From positions 1 through 42,495 of the forward strand of contig LSSN01000188.1 of assembly GCA_001970855.1 (NCBI GenBank): DNA of 42,495 nucleotides. The letters run 5' to 3'. The position numbers were made by a program, and so were the translations under genes. This document shows positions 25,210 through 36,599 of the stretch, piece by piece (within the stretch, counting starts at the first letter, position 1; the number at the start of each line of letters is the position of its first letter). This DNA is from Smittium culicis (taxonomy: Eukaryota; Kickxellomycota; Harpellomycetes; Harpellales; Legeriomycetaceae). The notes beneath the pieces are model-generated. The model saw nothing but the letters and a program-made list of their open reading frames with translations, did not search any database and had not been told where the DNA came from.

Positions 25210-26462
25210 ATGTCCAACTTCCTTCAAGCGTATGCAGTTTGCCTGATTTTCAGCGGTTTTGGCGAAGGTAAACTCTCTTTTCTCCTATTCTTGAATTTTA
25301 CAGGTGTTTGGTGTAATTAAATTAAATAAAGATACAGACTGTATCCAGAGCACACTAATTTTTTTATGCTTCATTCTGCTCGGTCTTAATGATGGAATAA
25401 GTTTTCGATAATTAGATATTATCAATTTTACATGTTTTCCCTTTTTTATTTATCGAGTTTAGGGCTGAACTATCTGCTGTTCTACAGAACCGATTCGTAC
25501 AAATCGATTAAGAGACAAATGCTCCTTCTTCGCGATAAAAGTATGTAGTTGATCTATTCTAATGATATTTAAGCGATTGAAATATATAAACATGACTCAA
25601 ATATCAATATAATACTATTTTTGCACTTATCAATAGTGGATGCTGAGGAAAAGGATACTTCTAACAATGCTAATAAGAAGAAAAAACGTGTTGAAGCTTT
25701 GAAGGCCCAGACTAAACATATCAACAACCAATCTGCAACTTTCCAATTGCGTTCGGCAATAGTTTCAGTCGCGTGCCAATTTTTCTTCATGTACATTATC
25801 GGAACAATTTACGAAAACAAACCTGTAAGATTTTATTCTCCCACAATTGACATTGTTTAAATAATCTTTTAATACTTTACAAGAACTTTGAAAAAAAAAA
25901 ATAATAATACGTAATCAGTTTAATCTGACTTTATGAATAATTTGGTGTTTCTTTGCTTTTTTTTTTTTTTTTCTAGGTTGCTAGATTGCCTTTTACACCA
26001 CTATACTTTTTCCAGGGAATTACACATCGTGGTCTTGAGGGTACTGACTTCACTGAGTGCTCAGCTTTGTTCATCTACATCTTGACTTCAATGGCGATCA
26101 AACCTATTCTCGATGCTTTCTTTGACTTTGGACTCCCAAAAATCGACTCTGCAAAGCCTGAATGGGTAATTTTATTTTACATTTTTTTCATTTGCAGATA
26201 TTTCAATTTTCGAAATTTAATTTATTCTTTTATTTATTTTTTGGTTGAAGATACGTATTTTTCATCCCATTTTAAAGTTTCCATAATGATATGAAAATAT
26301 TTACTTTCCTTTTTTTTTCATTTCTTTGGCTTAAAGTTTTTTTCTATATCTTCTTACATACAAACAATTGCAAGCATATTATGATTTATATATTAATTAA
26401 TTTAATACGTTATTTAGGTGAGCAACCCAGACAAGTTCCTTGACAAATGGCTAAGCAAATAA
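25210..26462 (+). CDS. TMCO1: TMCO1 family ER membrane protein (Oxa1 superfamily)
   Basis: Five exons, 25210-25267, 25463-25540, 25637-25824, 25977-26165 and 26418-26462, agree in phase and give 185 residues, the size of short human TMCO1. A first membrane segment (about 4-27) is followed by the FYRTDSYKSIKRQ motif, a Lys/Glu-rich coiled-coil region (about 35-75), a second membrane segment (IVSVACQFFFMYII), the conserved ARLPFTPLYFFQGITHRG loop, and a third segment (ALFIYILTSMAIKPI). TMCO1 lies in the ER membrane; it has been described as a calcium-load-activated channel and as part of the ribosome-associated translocon for multipass proteins, and is related to EMC3 and Get1. The human C-terminal tail is replaced by a short one ending NPDKFLDKWLSK. 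Budding yeast lacks a clear homologue, so this copy supports a less reduced lineage. Confidence 0.92.
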
Positions 26463-27394
26463 GCACCCGCTCCTCACTTTTTATCAAACTCTGGTTTAAA
26501 TTTAGAATTACTCTACTTAATTCCTGACTAACTTTACTTTTTTATGTCTTAGTAATTAACTCTATTTGATTATTCTTTGTTACAATTTTGACTTATTTTA
26601 TTAAAAATCGATACTTTAAAAGCGATATATTGATGAATCATGTAAAGTTAAATTATTCATACATTTTTTTTTAATTTACCCGTTATATTGTTACTAGGCT
26701 GTTTTTGGTCTACCATATTTACCCAACTAGATTCAATAATAATAATTTAATTCCAAGACTCGATTAACTATTTATATATGTTAGTGTAGCTGCAAATGTA
26801 TATTTACTTTATAACTTAAACAAATTAATATATCAGTATCTTTAAATATTGTTTGATGATAAAGGTTTAAGCAGCATAGATATTAGCTACCATTATATTC
26901 ATATCATTTATAATCATTTTGGGTTTATAACTTTATTATTAATTTTCATAAAGATTACATTATTAAGCTTCGGATTTTATGCTAATATTTAATTTTTAAT
27001 TATTAATTATTGAAATATATTATTGGACTAATCTGGAATTGATATTAATATTTTGAAATTTAGCCCAATAATATTAGCTAATCGTTTACTATAAAAAATA
27101 ATAAAATTTTAAAATAAAAAATTTTTTAAATTATCATTCAGCGCTATTTTCGAGTGTATATTTCTATAGTTTGGTTTCTATAGCAAACGAAAAACCACCG
27201 ATTTTACAACAATTTAATTTACAATCTGTGAAACTCAAGAAGCTTCAAATATTGGATATTTTATAAGCACACACATAGAAGTAGTTTTTTTACTCAGCCT
27301 CGACTTACGCATATCTTATTTATAAGATCGACTTCCAATATAAAATTTATATATAAATTAAACAATCAATAACATAAATACAAAAAGAAAAATA
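26463..27394. other. Intergenic spacer with worn MITE family 1 copy
   Basis: About 930 AT-rich bases. Starting near 26679 there is a family 1 block (GGCTGTTTTTGGTCTACCAT then ATTTACCCAACTAG) whose right end is not recognisable. No other feature is seen. The promoter of the DUF2039 gene must lie at the right end. Confidence 0.4.
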
Positions 27395-28047
27395 ATGAAT
27401 GAGCCAAAGAGAGTAAGTTCGCGAAAATCAGGAGCTAAGAAGGGCCCGCAAAAGTTCCAAAATTCATTTGCATTCACACACAACAAGGGTTCAAAAACGA
27501 CCAAGAAAATCCTAGCGCTTCCTATAGAAGGCTTGTGTACGCGCTGCTATGATCAGATACAATGGCGCAAGAGGTACAGAAAGTACAAGCAGCTGACTGT
27601 AGCTGCCACATGCGTTTCGTGCAAAAAAAAGAACATTAACAAGGCGTACCACGTACTTTGCGACGCTTGCAGCGCCGAAAAGAACGTATGCGCAAAGTGC
27701 ATGGAATCAAAAGAAATAGTTGTAGAGTAAGCTTTTGTTTTTTATATTTTTTAACATTTCATCCAATTAACCTTCTATATATTTTTTTACCAACTATAAA
27801 TTTTATGACACAATACAAGTTATATTTTTTAATTTTTTTTTTTTTTAGGCCAGTCAAAATGACAGAAGCTCAAAGAATGCTTGAACAGAAAGAAATTGAC
27901 TTGAAACTAAGTACATTGCGCGAGCGCGAACGTCGCAGCTACCTGCGAAAACTCGAAAGAGGCGATATCGAGCCAAAAGATATTCTGGCTCTTGAAACTT
28001 TCTCGGACTTTTCTGACTTTTCTGATTCTGAGCCTGAATCTGACTAA
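27395..28047 (+). CDS. DUF2039 / C9orf85-family zinc-binding protein
   Basis: Two exons, 27395-27726 and 27849-28047, join in phase 2 with a poly-T tract before the acceptor and give 176 residues. The N-terminal 95 residues match the C9orf85 family: basic start, GPQKFQNSFAFTHNK, then LCTRC, a W-R-KRYRKYKQL motif, TCVSCKKK, AYHVLCDAC and CAKC, making four Cys pairs likely to bind zinc. The second exon encodes a charged helix (RMLEQKEIDL, RERERRSYLRKLERG) and an acidic Ser/Asp tail. The family is conserved through eukaryotes but its function is not established, so none is given. Basic start plus zinc pairs would fit a nucleolar or RNA-related role, but that is speculation. Confidence 0.9.
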
Positions 28048-29282
28048 ACTTGATAACATTCAATGTATCCTACTGCAAATAAAAACATGCCTACTATTCG
28101 AACTCAACCTTTAAAATTATTTAAATAAGATTTATGTATATACTGTATACTAAATTTTCTTACTTTATATTTACACTAAATATATATTTATAATTTTTCT
28201 GAAAATAAAATTTGAAGAAATGATGCTGAGATTTCACACCTATTCTAACTTGGTACTCAAAAAATCTCCACAAAGATATTTAATGCCTTTCATTGAGTGC
28301 CTGTTTAGGACCTATGATATATATTCATAAAAATTCCTCAATTCGATAAACACTAGCCTTTACGACCCAGCTAATATTGCAAAGTTTTTTTCCGAAATAT
28401 TAAATTAGCAGTCATACGTAAATCAATTGCAGTTATCTAAAATTTCACTTTTTTTATTTTTTTTTTTTTTATCCATGAATTACAATGGTAACGCATTATT
28501 TATAGAATCAAAATTAATTTAATAGTTAAAATTCAGCTTTACAGATAATATCTAGATCGAATATACTAAATTTTGACTAATCTACAACTAAAAAAATAAA
28601 TCCTTGCAAAAAATTATGTTATACTTATTCTTTTTGATTGTTTTATAGCACAATCGAAAGTTTTTAGCAGTAGCTCTTGAATATATATTTTATTCGTTGA
28701 ATTTTACAAATAAACTAATTTTCTATAAAAAAATAAAAAAGCAAGTTTATAGTTCGCTTTGCTCTATTAAAATTATCCTTATCTTGTACTCATCCATTTA
28801 ATTTATACTCCTTATGATTAAAAATAAGGTAAAAAACTAGTGCAAAAACATGGTTGTATCGAAAATTATCAAAATCAAATTCTCGTTTCAAAATAAATCA
28901 AGTTTGGTCAGTTTATTTATAATCTAGATACTGAATTTATATTACATTTTTACAGGCGATGCTATATTAAAAAAGAAAATCCAGTAAGTGAGCTGGTAGC
29001 TTAAAGTAAAAAAATAGCGTACACAAACTATGAATCAACCAATAATTTAATTATAATATTTTTATTTCAAAATCGTTAATAATACTTATTTAGAATGTGA
29101 AAACTAATTTCATCTAATCAAAATAAGTGCTTATACCATAAAAATCATTTATTGTTAAAAACAAAGCAAAAAGGAAGTAAATAGAAAGCCAAAGTAATTT
29201 AAAAAAAAATCTATTGCTAACAAGTTTAAATTAAAAAAGTCGATTATTAACACTAATAAAAGAAATTTTTTATATTGATAAA
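28048..29282. other. Gene-free AT-rich spacer
   Basis: About 1.2 kb, highly AT-rich with poly-T runs and stops in every frame. I see no exon, RNA gene or well-formed repeat end. Confidence 0.45.
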
Positions 29283-29516
29283 ATGTGTTCTTTGAAAGAG
29301 AAAAAAAAGTCAAGTGCAGAAACAAGGACTGAGTGTGTGCTGGATTATAATGACAAAGGGGTTATTGTCACCAAAACTGAAATGTACAAGCAAATAAAGA
29401 AAAAAGATTGGGCAAGGGATGAAATTGGAATTGAGCAACAAATCGTAGAAAATATAGCTAATCACTGCGGTCGCCTGAATCGTCAGTATGAGATCCTGCT
29501 GATTCACTATCGCTAG
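29283..29516 (+). CDS. Small hypothetical protein, doubtful, overlapping the BET 3' end
   Basis: An ATG-to-stop frame of 77 codons, Lys/Glu-rich, with LDYNDKGVIVTKTEMYKQIK in the middle. Base composition is richer in G than the spacer upstream. The last 59 bases overlap, on the opposite strand, the final coding exon of the BET gene, so its tail (CGRLNRQYEILL) is probably the shadow of that exon. The middle faintly recalls the C-terminal D-x-x-G-x-x-x-T-x-K-E-A-Y pattern of SART-1/Snu66, but too weakly to name it. It may be a remnant exon or chance. Confidence 0.3.
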   Translation: MCSLKEKKKSSAETRTECVLDYNDKGVIVTKTEMYKQIKKKDWARDEIGIEQQIVENIANHCGRLNRQYEILLIHYR

Positions 29517-32500
29517 ATGAAGAATAACGATGTGTAGCTAAAGTAGCTCCAGTAATTGGATCTATTAGAGAAAAATATAAGATAAAATTTAATAAAATTA
29601 AATAGAATAAAATGGTCACGCGAATTTTTATAGTTAGTAATGTATTGTACCTGCTATAGGGGCATTTTCAGAGTCAAAGGCACGTAATTTTTCTTCTAAT
29701 TGATTTATGTGGTTAAACTGATCAGATTGTTGGCTCTGCAAAATTTCTGAGTCTAGATCCACACATAGAACAACATAGTCATATAGCTTTTTAAGAGTGT
29801 ATGGATCCAAAGAGTCAATATCAAGTTCAATCTCATCTTCTTCTTCAACTAAGTCGGGGCAAGCAGATCGAATAATATTTAATGCAACTTGAAGTCGTTC
29901 AGCTGGTAGAGTTTCGATTTTAGCGCTAAATTCGCGTTTTTGGCTAAGTGTTAGCTCAGTGACATAGGAACCAGAGTCTTTAGAGTTGCGAGAGTTTGCA
30001 GGAGTTTTACCACCTCTTCCGCCTCCTCTAGATCCGCGTTTTCTCCCAGCTCCTCTACCACGAGTAGGCGTACTAACAGGAGCATCCTTTTGAGTCTTGG
30101 TGGTCGAAGCCGTTTTTTTGGGCTTTTTAGTTTGTCCACGTCCAGAAGATAGTTTGGTTTCAGCTCTGCGTTTTAGCTCTTCCGACCGCTTCAATCGTTC
30201 AATACGTTTTAAATCTTCAAGCTCTCGGGTAACCTGCTGAACATGCCTTTCAAGGCTCATGATTCTCGCAGAGTTTGGAGTATCCATTACAATATCACTG
30301 TCACTATCATCAAATGTTGAGGGTTTTGGCGGAGATACTTGTTTGCTGACCTTTTTAGTTTTTGTTTTGGTTGAAGGTGTAGGATGTATGATAGGAGTAG
30401 GGGATGGTGAACGGCTAATTGATGGCCTTGGTGGAAGCATAGCCCACTTTTTTTCAAAAATGTCTTCTAGAGCTTTTCCAGCTAGGTAAACTACATGTTT
30501 AGGGTGATTGTAGAGGTAGCAATTGTTAAGCATTAGTAAAAAATCATCTTTAAATTCTATAGCATCCTGATATTCATTGTTTTGAAGTTTGTCTCGAATT
30601 GTGCTCATGTCCATAGGGTGTTTAACAATAGAAGGGTAGTCAGGGATTTCTTGCTTTACCCAATCTACAGGCTCATAAAAGAAAGATGCTTGATCGTAGT
30701 ATGCTTTCTTAAAAAATTCCCTAATAAGATTAGAACAGAACTTGAGCTGAGGATCAATAATACGGGAGTTAGTTCTTTTAGTGCTTAGAGTAGAAGTTGG
30801 GATATCACGGCTAGGAGGAGGATGAGTTTCGCGTCTAACTCTTGCCTTTGTGGCTGTAGCACTTGAAGTGGGTAATTGAGTTGGAACTTTAGTAGATTTA
30901 ATAGCTTTGTTTGGAGTTTGGAATGAAGATTCTGGCATTTTCTTTAGCTGGTTTCTATATGCCTTTTCTAGGTTCATAGCCATAAGTGATATTGGAAGAT
31001 CTTTACCGTTATATAAGTAACAATTATAAAAGATTAAGTCCATGTCAGCAATGAATTCGAAATTTGATGAATAGTAACCTTCCTTTAATTTTGATTCAAC
31101 AGTAGATAGGTCCATAGGTTCTTTAACTACACTTGGATAATCAGGGATATTGAGAAGAACGATGTCAACAGGTTTGAGAAATGGGCCAGCATCTCCATGT
31201 TTTTTTAAAGAGCGAATCATAGCCTGGCAGTACCTTAACTGATCTTTAGGCATTTGGGTTTTAGGCTTTGATGAATAATTCAATGATATAGGGTTTTTTA
31301 GTTCAGATGAAGTGGAACTGTCATCGAGCCTATACTTGTTTAAATTATTCTCATGTTTTTCGTTTGATTCAAACTGAGAATTGACAAGTTTTGTTTTTTC
31401 TTCCATTTTAGGTGTATGATCAGAGGCATCTTGAGTAGGCATTTCTTCTTTTATAGACTTAAATGTAGAAGATTCTGATACGCTAGTCTCTAAAGGTGCT
31501 AACTGATCATTATTAGAGAATTGAGTAGAGCTAATTAGATTATTTGAGATGTTTGAGTTAATATCATTGGAGGTTATTTTATTAGGTATATCCGAGTTTA
31601 CAGAGGGTGATAGATGATTTTCCAATAAATTATTACTAAAACTGGCGCTTTGGTCTACAATCGAATTTTCTGAAGCTTTGGATAATGTTTCGATGGAAAT
31701 TACTTCGGCTTGAGAATTTGAAAAATTATCAGTAAGGTCTTGAATATCAGAATCTAAGGTTTTATTTGGGCTAGCGTTTATATATTTATTCTCCAAGTTA
31801 ATATCTGGTGTTATTTTTTCCATGGATTCGATAGAATTAAATTCTTTTTGAGTGATAGTTTGATCTTGATTAGGCAATTGATTTTCGTTTTTATATTCAG
31901 GAGAGTCTTTTGCATTCGAGCTTAACCCTATAAGAGTATCTAAAGAAATAGAAGGAACTTCATCAGTTGAATAATTATCAGTGGAATCAGCAGCTAAGGA
32001 GTCAGGTATACTAGACTCTATTAATATATCAGAGTTTGAAAGTACTGTAGTATCTAAAGTGTTATTTTCTATAATATCGATTTTTGAGGCAACAGATAAC
32101 TGATGCAGTGAAATAGGTTCGTCATTTGAAGATTCAGGATTGAGAGAGTTTTGAGTTGTTCGAATATCTGTTTTAAATAGAGAGGATTAGTTATAAGTAA
32201 ATAATAAAAGGGTTTAAAATAGGATAGAGTTTTTATAGTTGTGAAAATAAGAAAATTTTGATTTGCCTTTATTTAGAGTATTTGTAATCTCGGAGTTTGA
32301 GGATTCAGTATCAACTAGATTATGCGTTTCATGGTTATTTATATTTACGTCATTATTTTTGGAGATTGGTGAATCATTAAGATTAAGAATTTTCTTTGAG
32401 TAATTAGAGTTATCTTGGTTAATCGCTAAGCTATGTGGTTTATCTATATAAAAAGTAGATGAGGTAAGAAAAAAAAAAGCAAAGATAAAAAGAAATTATT

Positions 32501-32657
32501 AAAACATGATATGATACCTTTATTATCTAAGCTTTCTATTTGAGATTTCGAGATTCTAGTATATTGTATTGAATTTAATATTATGAACAATATCAAAAAT
32601 AAAAAATAACTTAAAAAATTACATTTCATTAGCTAGTAGCATATCTTTTGTGGCCAT
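29458..32657 (-). CDS. BDF1: BET family double-bromodomain chromatin reader
   Basis: Binds acetylated histone tails and links them to transcription initiation in the nucleus. Five exons on the minus strand, 32657-32623, 32555-32518, 32443-32267, 32167-29651 and 29561-29458, agree in phase and give 956 residues. After a Ser/Asn/Asp-rich N-terminus of about 390 residues come bromodomain 1 (about 391-495) and bromodomain 2 (about 555-663). Each has the PDYP-x-VVK/IVK-x-PMD-S motif and the acetyl-lysine-binding Asn (YLYN, about 470 and 637). Then follow a coiled coil (about 722-753), a Gly/Arg/Lys-rich stretch, the ET domain (about 820-886: LTLSQKREF, EIELDIDSLDPYTL) and a Ser/Asp-rich SEED-like tail. 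The 32266-32168 intron begins with GC instead of GT. The order BD1-BD2-ET is that of yeast Bdf1 and animal BRD2/3/4. The first two small exons are the least certain part. Confidence 0.93.
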
Positions 32658-34562
32658 TTCGAAGTAAGAATCATCAAGTATATTGTATTTTCTAGGGGAA
32701 GAAAAAAGTTTAGGTGATGACAGCGATAATTTACAAAGAATTATAAAAAATAAGGGATTATTTTATTTAGTATAAGAAAGAGAGAAACTCAATCATAAAA
32801 TATGCAAATTGATTAGTATATAAACAAACTTTTACGAGGGAATCGTATAAAAAATATAAGCAAATAGCGAAACTGTAGCGAGCAAAAGTTGGCCCTGCCA
32901 AGAACAGTAATATTTATAAACAAACATCTGAAATCTAATTGAATCATACACCTCCTCCCAATCGCTTATCTAATTAATCTGCCAAATACTCTTTCTGATT
33001 TGCTATTTAGTGGTGCACTTGATTAGTCTATTTAATTGTTCGCCAATTATTCCTTCAATTGAATATATTATAATTCTACTAAAAAATACGCATAATTTAT
33101 CCATCAATAGAATATCTTGTTAATCTACCTAAACTTTCTCCCCAAGCGCTAATTGAATTACATAACGTAGCAAATCTTTAAAACTCAGCATCATCTGCCC
33201 AATAGTGTAATACTATATTATACAGTAATTGGCTTAACTCGCGATTTTATAAAGATTATTTTTACAATTCTATTGGCTTCATAATCCTACATGTTACACC
33301 CTGCCAATAGTTATCTCTTTTTTTGTTATGAGGTAGATTAATCTTATTTTAGGAACGACTATGATTCATTCAGGTAAATGAAGATTTAGCGAATGGGAAT
33401 TATTTTAGGTATCATCCACGTAGTTTATCGCGTTTTAATTAATTTAACCAACTCCTATCATCTTCTAAACAAAAACGCATCTATTGATTCGTTAAGAATT
33501 TGTACAATAAATCTATTATTTGCTGCTATTCTTGAACAAACCAGTAAACGAGTGAATCTCAGAATTAAAGTATTTTAATTCGGCATAGTTAACTATATTT
33601 GGTAGACCAAATACAGCCTAATACCTATAAATGGGTTAACTTTTGTTGGTGGCATCCAAATAACACACTTATCTTAAACGCTCAGCGGAATTACACGAAT
33701 TTTTAGTCTATTTACATCTACTGTGATCTCAGCTACGTAACATCCACATATGTTTACCAATTTCTTATTTACTAGTTGTTATATACAATTGCTAACTAAA
33801 AATAGCTGTGCCTACAAAGTCACACATATATTTTTTCGATCAGACTTATCCAATATTTAGATCTTTCTCTTATCGCTTTCATGGGCGGTTGGCCATTTTT
33901 GAACTACCAAACCTATCCAACAAAATCACAAAAAAATTAATTAATATACAATCAAAATACATCATTGGCTATAATACTCAATACATCCAATAATAGTAGG
34001 GTATATCTTGACTTATTTAATTATGATTTTTAAATACGTTTAAGGTTGTTGGCCCTAGAAATAGTCAATCTTTCTCACAATTATTATCTCCATTATCATT
34101 AAGTGCTCAATTTTAATCACGACTTTTTGAAAATCGTTGTTAGTATCACCTCTTTTCTATGTTAAGTATCCCGGACATTACTACAAATTGCGTTTACAAA
34201 TATAAATTTATTCAAATTACGTGTGATCTGTTATATGGGATATTCTTTATGAAGGAGCGATTTTAAAGTGTGGAGTGCTACAATTTATAAAATTTAATAT
34301 TTTTATATTAAATAATAAACTAATTCTATGATTATTTTTATAGCATATGAAAGTTTCGTAGTTAATATATAAATAGAAAAATTGAAACCCTTTTTTAATT
34401 GCAATAATGGTGTTTACAATTAAAGAATATCAAAGCCAATAAATATACACTGCAAAAAAATACTTTTTATGCTCAGTATCACCATATAAAGATATATTTA
34501 TGTTTGTCATTTTTAATCAAAATTAATTTTGATACTATTAGCTTTATTAACTTTTTTCTTTT
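32658..34562. other. Gene-free spacer with worn MITE family 1 copies
   Basis: About 1.9 kb upstream of the BET gene, without a credible reading frame. Worn family 1 copies occur at about 33440-33638 (reverse; ACTATATTTGGTAGACCAAA) and from about 33874 (forward; CGCTTTCATGGGCGG then TTTTTGAACTACC). Confidence 0.45.
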
Positions 34563-34741
34563 GTTCTTTCCTATCTAACAAACTTTTAATAATCAATTAG
34601 GTTGATTCGTTTATGATTTATAAATAAATTTATTATTTGCCATTAATGACAATTAAACACATGTCTGAGTGATTATCAGAATTGATTATAGTTGGCTACA
34701 TTTGGTAGATCAAAAACAGTCTACTGCACGTGAAATCGTTA
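34563..34741 (-). repeat. MITE family 1 copy, minus orientation
   Basis: It has the reverse family block (AGTTGGCTACATTTGGTAGA then TCAAAAACAGTCTAC), the TATAAATAAATTTATTATTTGC block, and a right end CACGTGAAATCGTT. The left end (GTTCTTTCCTATCTAACAAAC) is diverged. It lies about 95 bases from the next copy in the opposite orientation. Confidence 0.55.
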
Positions 34742-34834
34742 AGAAATACATTCCAAATGACATTCATGTAGCTTTGAATGGTAAAAATTTGCAAACGGAA
34801 TATTCGAAATGAAAAACGCAGTTACTTGAAGCTT

Positions 34835-35014
34835 AACCCTTTCACGGGCGATAGATTGCTTTTGATCCACCAGATGTAGTCAAATACTTTTACAAACGTA
34901 ATATAATCCCGAGACTCACTAAGTTATTAGCTAAGTGAATAATAGCAAAAATAATAAATAAACTTTTATCCCATAAACGAATCGAATGATCCGTTTTTTA
35001 AAAAAGTGTTGAAA
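34835..35014 (+). repeat. MITE family 1 copy, left part, split by a LINE
   Basis: It begins AACCCTTTCACGGGCG and carries GCTTTTGATCCACCAGATGT, then AAATAATAAATAAAC and AATCGAATGATCCGTTTTTT. It stops at GTGTTGAAA, inside the expected right end of the family (GTTGAACG...AAGGG). The rest of that end (GTGTTGAAATGAAGGGAGC) resumes at 40528, after the LINE. Confidence 0.65.
35001..35014 (+). repeat. Target-site duplication, left copy
   Basis: AAAAAGTGTTGAAA, repeated perfectly at 40523-40536 just past the LINE's A-rich tail. The pair delimits the LINE insertion. Confidence 0.85.
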
Positions 35015-35125
35015 ACTCTCTCTCTCTTGAAAGGAAAAAAAAAGTAAACCGACCAATAAGAATTTACAAAAAATTTAAAGTATATACTTCGAGTATAAGA
35101 AAATAAAAAAGAAAAAGTAGAGGTA

Positions 35126-36505
35126 ATGGAAAATAATAATACTATTATCCATAAAGAACAAAGTCCAAGCTGGGCTAACGTAATTAGCTCAAGAGTTAAA
35201 CCCCCTGATACCAAAAAAAATATAGAAAAATTTATACCAGTGTCACTGTTTAAAATGACAACCGGTAGTGAACCCAAACAAAGAAAAATAGCATGACTTG
35301 GGGGAACATCACTAAAACTAGGATTGTCAACTAGAGATTTTGAACAAAATATCGAAGACTTTGTTGAAAACATACTAATACAATTTGGTGAAATTCAAAC
35401 ATGTTTTGAAATTGACATCCGTAGAAAAATCTTATTCTTAAAATTCATTAATAAAATTGACCTAGAAAAAGCAAAAAATAAAAAAATAACCTATAAAGAA
35501 AAAAAAATTGAATTGTTGGAAACCACTGAATACTCTGAAGAATTCAAAAGTATAACCATACCATCGTATAGTGGTCTAAGCGTTTGGGAGGTGGCCCAAA
35601 AAGCATATGACGAACTATCAAAAGTAGGAGAAGTGCTGGATATTACTGCTTTAAAATACAAAAATATTAATGCATTTCCATCCAGGGGTATAAAAATAAA
35701 TTTTAAAACCAAAAACGACAATGATATATCAGCTTCATTAGAAATAATAGGGGTCAAAGTACTATTATTGTGGAAAGGGGCGAAACCCGTATTCACATAT
35801 TTCAAAAGATTAGAGCATTGAAAATGCCAATGTGAAGATTTAAAAAATAAAATCCAAAAAAAATGGAAAAGAAATAGGGTATCAACCCCAAAAAATATTA
35901 AAAAAATATTTATTGGCGAAAAAAAATCAAGATAATGAAGAAAAAATTCAAGATAATGAAGAAAAAATTCAAGATAATGTTAAAAAAAATCAAACTAGTA
36001 TAACTGAGAGTGATAAAGTCAAATTCACTGATATAGAAACTCTGAAAGAGAATCCAAAAATTCCTGAAGATATCAAGTCAGAACTAAAGACAGATACAAA
36101 AATAGTTAATAAAAAAATAGTTAAAGAAAAAATTAACTATATAAAAAATATTGAAAGAGACTTAACTTTTATTTGCAACGCCTCAAACCATGAGGAAACA
36201 AGTCTATATCGCAGGGATATATATTCAATCCCGAAACTAAAAAATTTAGCAAAGTATAAAAATAATAATATTAATGTAAAAGTACATTTAATAAAATACA
36301 AAAAACAAAAAAAATACAGAAAATTATTCCAAAAAAATTACCTGAACTGCTAAAATCGAATACAAGTAATAGCTCGAAGAGTATATTCGTGGTATTTGAT
36401 GAAGAAAAGGATGGGAAACTAACTCAAGAAAAAATAATAATCAAAGATAAAAATGAAAATAAGGAAAATAATAAAACTGCAGAAGCATCAATGGAATTAA
36501 ATTAA
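35126..36505 (+). pseudogene. LINE ORF1 (gag-like nucleic-acid-binding protein), broken
   Basis: The frame opens with ATG at 35126 and runs to 35821 with in-frame TGA codons at 35294 and 35819. It then shifts frame near 35910 and again near 36350, ending about 36505. The first part may hold an RNA-binding fold (IRRKILFLKF pattern), followed by a short Cys-containing motif (KCQCEDL) where gag proteins of this class often have a zinc knuckle. The C-terminal third is Lys/Asn/Glu-rich. Both TGA codons lie where a Trp would fit the local pattern. In the element this protein would bind the RNA template. Confidence 0.65.
35927..35989 (+). repeat. 21-bp tandem repeat in LINE ORF1, three copies
   Basis: The unit TCAAGATAATGAAGAAAAAAT starts at 35927, 35948 and 35969, encoding a Q-D-N-E-E-K-I heptad-length peptide. 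The third copy is partly diverged. Confidence 0.8.
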
Positions 36506-36599
36506 ATAAAATTATACAAATAAATTTTAAAAAGAATGAAAGAAAAAAAAAGGGGAAATATAAAAATGAAAGAAAAAAAATTGGAAAACTTAAAAATGA

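Noticed and set aside
32444..32629. A signal-peptide-like start for the BET gene (61-codon frame beginning MKCNFLSYFLF)
   Set aside because: A secreted BET protein makes no sense; the same stretch is an intron (GTAATT...CTAG) after an ATG at 32657, and that model keeps all phases.
33300..34760. CRISPR-like spaced repeats
   Set aside because: The recurring blocks are MITE copies in both orientations with irregular spacing and diverged sequence.
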